Both the position numbers and the translations under genes were made by a program. From NCBI GenBank assembly GCA_021323335.1, contig JAJTCN010000010.1, forward strand, positions 1 to 39,352: a stretch of 39,352 nt of DNA, written 5' to 3'. The notes under the pieces are model-generated. The model saw only the letters and a program-made list of their open reading frames with translations, made no database searches and was not told where the DNA came from. This stretch comes from Ramlibacter sp. (GTDB lineage Bacteria; Pseudomonadota; Gammaproteobacteria; Burkholderiales; Burkholderiaceae_C). Shown piece after piece: positions 34,978-39,352 of the stretch; the stretch's first letter is position 1; each line of letters begins with the position of its first letter.

Positions 34978-35766
34978 CTAGCGCGTCGAGAGGATCGCCT
35001 TCGCGACCTCGGAAAACCCGGCGCCGCGCTCGCCCGGCGTCACATACCTGGGCTTGTGCGCCAGCTGGTGCTCGAAGCGGCGCACATTGGCCACGCCGAT
35101 GCTGTGCGGGAAATGCTCGAACATCAGCACGTCGTTGGTCGAATCGCCCACGTACACCCAGCGATCGAGTTCGGCGTCGAGGTCACGTCCCAGCAGAGTG
35201 CGCAGGATCCAGCGGGCGCCCGACAGCTTGTTGTGGTCGCCATACCAGCCATTGACGTGGATCGAACTCACGGTGGCATTCATGCCTTCGGCGCGCATCA
35301 GCGCCACCACTTCGTCGATGCACGCCTGCGACAGGTGCACGAACTCGCTGTGGTCGATGGCGATGTCGGTCTCGCGGCCGCCGCTGTCGCGCGAGATCGA
35401 CGCCATCGGAACTTCGCGCACGATCCGCTGCGCCACCTGCTGCATGCGGGCATGGTTGGCGCGGCGCGTCGACTCGTCCTGCACGTACAGCTTGCGCAGC
35501 CCGCCCCCGGCGGCGCGCGTCAAGGCGACCGCGCCGTTCTCGGCGACGATCGCATCGACCGGCCAGGCCGCCGCGAACGGTTCGCTCCAGCCCACCGGCC
35601 GCCCCGTGATCGGGATCACGTGCAGGCCCGCGGCGCGCAGCGCGTCGAGCGACTCCAGCACGTCCGGCGTCACCGCGCCCTCGGTGGTGAGCGTGTCGTC
35701 GATGTCAGTCAGCACGCCCGCAATGCGGCCGCGCTCGGCGGCCGGCCACTGGTCCAGCGGCAGCAT
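34978..35766 (-). CDS. HAD-superfamily IIB phosphatase (sucrose-/mannosyl-phosphate phosphatase-like)
   Basis: A 262-residue HAD hydrolase. Motif I is LTDIDDTLT with the nucleophile Asp21 and Asp23. Motif II is IPITGR. The cap domain (about 90-190) includes VPMASISRDSGGRETDIAID. The C-terminal part has NKLSGARWILRTLLGRDL and motif IV VYVGDSTNDVLMFEHF. This arrangement fits Cof-type or sugar-phosphate phosphatases such as sucrose-6-phosphate or mannosyl-3-phosphoglycerate phosphatase. The substrate is not clear. ATG 35766 lies 19 bases after the prfC stop on the same strand, so they probably share a transcript. A GTG at 35784 is an alternative start. Confidence 0.87.
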   Translation of the reverse strand: MLPLDQWPAAERGRIAGVLTDIDDTLTTEGAVTPDVLESLDALRAAGLHVIPITGRPVGWSEPFAAAWPVDAIVAENGAVALTRAAGGGLRKLYVQDESTRRANHARMQQVAQRIVREVPMASISRDSGGRETDIAIDHSEFVHLSQACIDEVVALMRAEGMNATVSSIHVNGWYGDHNKLSGARWILRTLLGRDLDAELDRWVYVGDSTNDVLMFEHFPHSIGVANVRRFEHQLAHKPRYVTPGERGAGFSEVAKAILSTR

Positions 35767-35785
35767 CGTCCCTGCGGCCTTCACG

Positions 35786-37429
35786 TCAGGTGCCCGCCTG
35801 CTGCAGCGCCAGCCCCGCGTGCTCGCGCAGCAAGTGGAAGTGGATCTTCGGGAAGCGCTCCTGCGCCAGCCGCACGTCGTAGGGCGAGGTGCACAGGAAA
35901 GCCAGCGCATTGGCCGCGTCCAGCGCCAGCCGCTGCGGGTAGGCGTCGGTGAAGACCTTCAGCTCCGCCGGCGTGTCGGCCGTGATCCAGCGCGCGCCGG
36001 TGTAGGGGCAGCCCTCCAGCCGCACGTCGCAGTCGTACTCTGTCTTCAGGCGGTGCTGCACCACCTCGAACTGCAGCTGGCCGATGGCGCCCAGCAGCAT
36101 GGGCCCGCCGATCTCGGGGCGGAACACCTGGATCGCGCCTTCCTCCCCGAGCTGGGACAGGCCCTGCTGCAGCTGCTTGGTGCGCAGCGGGTTCTTCAGC
36201 ACGACGACCATGAAGAGTTCGGGCGCGAAGAAGGGCAGCCCGGTGTACTGCAGGTTCACCGAGCCGTCGGTGATCGTGTCGCCGAGCTGCACGCCGCCGT
36301 GGGTGGTGAAGCCGATGATGTCGCCGGCATACGCCTCGTCGACGGCTTCGCGGCGCTGCGACAGGAAGGTGACGACGGAGGTCGGGCGCAGCTCCTTGGC
36401 GGTGCGCTGCACCTTCAGCTTCATGCCGGGCGTGTACTTGCCCGACGCCATGCGGACGAAGGCGATGCGGTCGCGGTGCGACGGGTCCATGTTGGCCTGC
36501 ACCTTGAACACCACGCCGGAGAAGGCCGGGTCGTCGGGCTCGACGATGCGTTCCACCGGCTGGCGGTTGACCACCGCCGTGCTCTTGCGCGCCTGCGGCG
36601 ACGGCGCCAGGTCGACCAGCGCGTCCAGCACTTCCATCACGCCGAAGTTGTTGACGGCGGAGCCGAAGAACACCGGAGTCTGCTTCGCCGCCAGGAACGC
36701 GGCGCGGTCCCATTCGGGCGATGCGCCGGCGGCGAGTTCCATGCTCTCGGCCGCGGCCTCGTACTCGCTGCCGAAGCGTCGCTGCAGTTCCGCCGTATCC
36801 GTCAGCGGGACGGTGTCGAGGTCCTCCGGGCGCTTCTCGCTGCCGGACTCGAACACCGTCATGGCCTGCTTGCGCAGGTTCATGATGCCGCCGAAGGTCT
36901 TGCCCTTGCCGACCGGCCAGGTCATGGGCACGCAGGGCATGCCCAGTTCGCGCTCGACCTCGTCCAGGATGTCCAGCGGCTCGCGCACCTCGCGGTCCAT
37001 CTTGTTGACGAAGGTGATGATGGGCGTATCGCGCTGGCGGCAGACCTCGATCAGGCGGCGCGTCTGCGCCTCCACGCCGTTGGCCGCGTCGATGACCATC
37101 AGCGCGGCGTCGACGGCCGTCAGCACGCGGTAGGTGTCTTCCGAGAAGTCCTTGTGGCCGGGCGTGTCGAGCAGGTTGATGACGTGGTCGCGGTACAGCA
37201 TCTGCATCACCGACGAGGCCACCGAGATGCCGCGCTGCTTCTCGATCTCCATCCAGTCCGAGGTCGCGTGGCGCGAGGCCTTGCGGCCCTTGACGGCGCC
37301 GGCGATCTGGATCGCGCCGGAGAACAGCAGCAGCTTTTCCGTCAGCGTGGTCTTGCCCGCGTCGGGGTGGGAGATGATGGCGAAGGTGCGGCGGCGCCGG
37401 ACTTCGGCGCCGAAAGGCGAGGCGGACAA
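35786..37429 (-). CDS. prfC: peptide chain release factor 3
   Basis: A 547-residue translational GTPase that removes RF1/RF2 from the ribosome after termination. G motifs: SHPDAGKTT (G1), RGISVASSVMQ (G2 region), DTPGHKDFSEDTYR (G3), NKMDRE (G4). The RF3-specific GKGKTFGGIMNLRKQAMTVFESG block and the C-terminal ALAFLCTSPYDVRLAQERFP are present. The only sensible start is TTG 37429, with GGAG six bases upstream; ATG starts within the GTPase core would cut the G1 motif. It is divergent from the LigD-type polymerase gene. The 84-base gap holds an inverted repeat ACGGCCG/CGGCCGT (37450-37472) and a weak promoter-like TTGCTG...TATTGT pair. Confidence 0.95.
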   Translation of the reverse strand: MSASPFGAEVRRRRTFAIISHPDAGKTTLTEKLLLFSGAIQIAGAVKGRKASRHATSDWMEIEKQRGISVASSVMQMLYRDHVINLLDTPGHKDFSEDTYRVLTAVDAALMVIDAANGVEAQTRRLIEVCRQRDTPIITFVNKMDREVREPLDILDEVERELGMPCVPMTWPVGKGKTFGGIMNLRKQAMTVFESGSEKRPEDLDTVPLTDTAELQRRFGSEYEAAAESMELAAGASPEWDRAAFLAAKQTPVFFGSAVNNFGVMEVLDALVDLAPSPQARKSTAVVNRQPVERIVEPDDPAFSGVVFKVQANMDPSHRDRIAFVRMASGKYTPGMKLKVQRTAKELRPTSVVTFLSQRREAVDEAYAGDIIGFTTHGGVQLGDTITDGSVNLQYTGLPFFAPELFMVVVLKNPLRTKQLQQGLSQLGEEGAIQVFRPEIGGPMLLGAIGQLQFEVVQHRLKTEYDCDVRLEGCPYTGARWITADTPAELKVFTDAYPQRLALDAANALAFLCTSPYDVRLAQERFPKIHFHLLREHAGLALQQAGT

Positions 37430-37513
37430 GTGAGGCTCCGGGAATGGGAACGGCCGCGTTGCTGACGGCCGTGTCTGACCCCGTATTGTGCCGTGGCGGT
37501 GTATCTTGGCCGC

Positions 37514-38746
37514 ATGGCCCAGGCAAAGGACGAGACCACGCTGGAGATTGGCGGCCGCGAGGTCGTGATCACCAGTCCGGCCAAGCTGCTGATCCCGGCG
37601 GCGGGGGTGACCAAGCTCGACCTGGTGAACTATTACCTGGCGGTCGCCGAAGGCGCCCTGCGCGGCGCCGGCGGACGGCCGTGCGTGCTGGTGCGCTACC
37701 CCAACGGCATCGGCGAGGACTTCTTCTTCCAGAAGCGCGCGCCCGCCAAGCGGCCGGACTGGGTGGAGGTGGCCGAGATCCGCTTTCCTTCGGGCCGCAC
37801 GGCGGAGGAGGTGGTGCCGCGGCATCCGGCCGACCTGGCCTGGATGGCCAACCTGGCCTGCCTGGAATTGCACCCGCACCCGGTGCGGGCGGAAGACCTG
37901 GACCACCCCGATGAGCTTCGCGTCGACCTCGACCCAGTGCCCGGCGTCGAGTGGCCGCAGATCAGGGAAGTCGCCGACGTCGTCCACCAGGTGCTGACGG
38001 AACTGGGGCTGAAAGGCTGGCCCAAGACCTCCGGCTCGCGGGGCATCCATGTGCTGGTGCGGATCGAGCCGAAGTGGGGCTTCGACGACGTGCGCCGCGC
38101 GGCCCTCGCCCTCGCGCGCGAAGTCGAGAAGCGCGCGCCGGCGCTTGCCACCAGCAAGTGGTGGAAGGAAGAGCGCCACGGCGTGTTCGTCGACTACAAC
38201 CAGAACGCCAAGGACCGCACCGTCACGTCGGCGTACTCGGTGCGGCCGAAGCCGGATGCGCGGGTGTCTGCGCCGGTGACCTGGAAAGAACTGGTGGATT
38301 GCGATCCGGCGGACTTCACGCTGTGGACGATGCCCGGGCGCTTCGCCAGGATCGGCGATCCGCACGCGGGGATCGACGAGACGCCGTGTTCGCTGGAGCC
38401 GCTGCTGGAACTGTCACGGCGGCAGGAGGCCGAGGGGCAGGGCGACGCGCCCTGGCCGCCGCACTACGCCAAGGCAAAGGGCGAACCGCGGCGGGCGCCG
38501 CCTTCCACGGCGCGGGTGAAGAAACCCTTGATCGAAGTGGCGCGCAGCGAGCGCGAAGCCGAAGCCGTCGCGGCCGCGGAGGAGTGGAAGGCGAAGCACC
38601 CGAAGGCCGCCGCCCACCTGGAGCCGCGGGACGTGCTGGTGGACCGCATGCGCGGCAGTTCGTCGCAGTGGTATCGGGTGCGCATCAACCTGGAGCACGT
38701 GCCGGCGCGGTTGCGGCCGAAGTCGGACAAGCCGAGCGCGAAGTAG
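37514..38746 (+). CDS. stand-alone LigD-type polymerase/primase domain protein
   Basis: A 410-residue archaeo-eukaryotic primase superfamily protein matching the polymerase domain of bacterial LigD. Metal-binding Asp138 and Asp140 lie in RVDLDPVPG and Asp227 in GVFVDYNQNAKDRT. The nucleotide-binding motif is SGSRGIHV (Ser173-His179). These match the D-D-D catalytic set of LigD polymerases (D137/D139/D227 in the Mycobacterium enzyme, from memory). Residues about 310-410 form a charged extension with no ligase or nuclease domain. LigD acts with Ku in end joining; no ku gene is in this window. Such enzymes add ribonucleotides or fill gaps. ATG 37514 is preferred; GTG 37493 adds seven residues. 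The palindromic repeat at 38745 begins at its stop. Confidence 0.9.
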   Translation: MAQAKDETTLEIGGREVVITSPAKLLIPAAGVTKLDLVNYYLAVAEGALRGAGGRPCVLVRYPNGIGEDFFFQKRAPAKRPDWVEVAEIRFPSGRTAEEVVPRHPADLAWMANLACLELHPHPVRAEDLDHPDELRVDLDPVPGVEWPQIREVADVVHQVLTELGLKGWPKTSGSRGIHVLVRIEPKWGFDDVRRAALALAREVEKRAPALATSKWWKEERHGVFVDYNQNAKDRTVTSAYSVRPKPDARVSAPVTWKELVDCDPADFTLWTMPGRFARIGDPHAGIDETPCSLEPLLELSRRQEAEGQGDAPWPPHYAKAKGEPRRAPPSTARVKKPLIEVARSEREAEAVAAAEEWKAKHPKAAAHLEPRDVLVDRMRGSSSQWYRVRINLEHVPARLRPKSDKPSAK

Positions 38747-38834
38747 CTGGGGTTCGGCTGCGCCTCACCACCAGCCTACGAATCGGGCGAGCCACGTTCC
38801 TGTAGGCTGGTGGTGAGCGCAGCGAACCCCAGCT
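38745..38834. repeat. long palindromic intergenic repeat, copy 2
   Basis: Left arm 38745-38779 (AGCTGGGGTTCGGCTGCGCC...CAGCCTAC) and right arm 38802-38834 (GTAGGCTGGTGGTGAGCGCA...CCCCAGCT) pair almost fully, with two one-base bulges. The same plan (GTAGGC..GG..GGTGAGCGC..CGAACCCC) occurs at 16697-16793, so this is a repeat family. It lies between two plus-strand genes and overlaps the last two bases of the polymerase gene's stop codon. Confidence 0.8.
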
Positions 38835-38851
38835 GGCTCTACCATTGGGGC

Positions 38852-39352
38852 ATGACGAACCCCTCCCCCCACCGCTGCTCCTGGGCCAACGGCGACGACG
38901 CCCTCATGGCGAAGTACCACGACGAGGAATGGGGTGTCCCCCAGCGCGATCCCCGCATGCTGTGGGAGATGCTGATGCTGGAAGGCTTCCAGGCAGGCCT
39001 GTCCTGGCGCACGATCCTGCACAAGCGCGAAGCCTTCCGCAAGGCGTTCGCCGGGCTGCTGCAGGATGAAGGCATCATCCGCTCGCGCGCCAAGATCGAG
39101 GCGACCATCGGAGGCGCCCGCATCTACTGCGACATGCACGCGCGCGGCGACGACTTCGCGGACTTCTGCTGGTCGTTCACCGGCGGCAAGGTGCTGGTCG
39201 GCAACGGCAGGGACCTGCCGGCGAGCACGCCGAAATCGGAAGAGATCTCCAGGGAGCTCAAGCGGCGCGGCTTCAAGTTCGTCGGCCCGGTGATCGTCTA
39301 CGCCTGGATGCAGGCGGTGGGCATCGTGGACGACCATGCCGCGGGCTGCTTC
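38852..39352 (+). CDS. tag: DNA-3-methyladenine glycosylase I, partial, with internal gap
   Basis: The visible 167 codons run off the right edge. The protein removes 3-methyladenine from DNA in base excision repair. Family features: zinc ligands Cys9, His23, His162 and Cys166 (matching Cys4/His17/His175/Cys179 of E. coli Tag, from memory), YHDEEWGVP, LEGFQAGLSWRTIL with catalytic-type Glu44, KRRGFKFVGPVIVYAWMQA and DDHAAGC. Between KAFAG and LLQDEGIIRSRAKI (about residues 68-70), some 16 residues are missing; E. coli Tag has a FDPxKVA...DVER stretch there. The frame stays open, so the gene may make a shortened protein or the region may be mis-assembled. ATG 38852 follows the palindromic repeat by 17 bases. 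Confidence 0.88.
   Translation, partial: MTNPSPHRCSWANGDDALMAKYHDEEWGVPQRDPRMLWEMLMLEGFQAGLSWRTILHKREAFRKAFAGLLQDEGIIRSRAKIEATIGGARIYCDMHARGDDFADFCWSFTGGKVLVGNGRDLPASTPKSEEISRELKRRGFKFVGPVIVYAWMQAVGIVDDHAAGCF

Noticed and set aside
37450-37472. Inverted repeat ACGGCCG/CGGCCGT as an operator or terminator between prfC and the polymerase gene
   Set aside because: Short GC arms with no supporting element; listed only in the prfC entry.

Overview
The window is a very GC-rich, densely coded bacterial chromosome segment with 36 protein genes, two of them cut by the window edges. It shows no RNA genes, CRISPR arrays or insertion sequences, and no gap above 300 bases lacks a gene. Two Bug-type tricarboxylate-transporter binding proteins, a branched-chain amino-acid type binding protein, acyl-CoA catabolism genes and the general gene style suggest a Burkholderiales beta-proteobacterium, probably Comamonadaceae (Ramlibacter/Variovorax-like). 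This placement is inference from gene content, not from a marker gene.

Left part (1-4.3 kb, minus strand): UDP-glucose 4-epimerase, then a cobalt-type nitrile hydratase cluster (alpha, beta, accessory protein) with ATGA coupling of alpha and beta. A small hydrophilic protein and an MFS transporter lie upstream. A divergent region with a perfect dyad (4322-4340) leads into a plus-strand unit (4.4-7.8 kb): alpha/beta hydrolase, Bug binding protein and a soluble PAS-PAS histidine kinase. That unit ends at a large inverted array of GCAAAAG heptamers, facing a convergent AraC-type regulator.

Central part (8-24 kb): the AraC-type regulator and a secreted PhnD-like/rhodanese fusion lie divergent to an acyl-CoA carboxylase operon (carboxyltransferase, acyl-CoA dehydrogenase, LiuC/AtuE-type hydratase, DUF4126 membrane protein, biotin carboxylase). 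A perfect 21-bp direct repeat sits both upstream of the AraC gene and in the divergent promoter region, suggesting a shared operator. HMG-CoA lyase comes slightly later, in a tightly overlapping operon with a GhrA-type reductase, a YbaK-type deacylase, a DUF1289 protein and a DsbA-fold isomerase. This supports leucine or acyclic-terpenoid catabolism ending in acetyl-CoA and acetoacetate. A membrane histidine kinase with a strongly degenerate ATPase domain follows, overlapping a convergent branched-chain amino-acid type binding protein.

Right part (24-39 kb): a 1957-residue tandem UvrA with four ABC modules carries GC-rich repeat-like segments in frame in two linkers. It is translationally coupled to an acetylpolyamine amidohydrolase/histone-deacetylase family enzyme. 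A lipoprotein, a second Bug protein and two coupled class C26 glutamine amidotransferases (PuuD-like) follow. On the minus strand are peptide chain release factor 3 and a HAD phosphatase. A stand-alone LigD-type polymerase domain protein and a 3-methyladenine glycosylase (Tag), apparently missing about 16 internal residues, close the window. Two copies of a long palindromic intergenic repeat (16.7 and 38.8 kb) mark gene ends.
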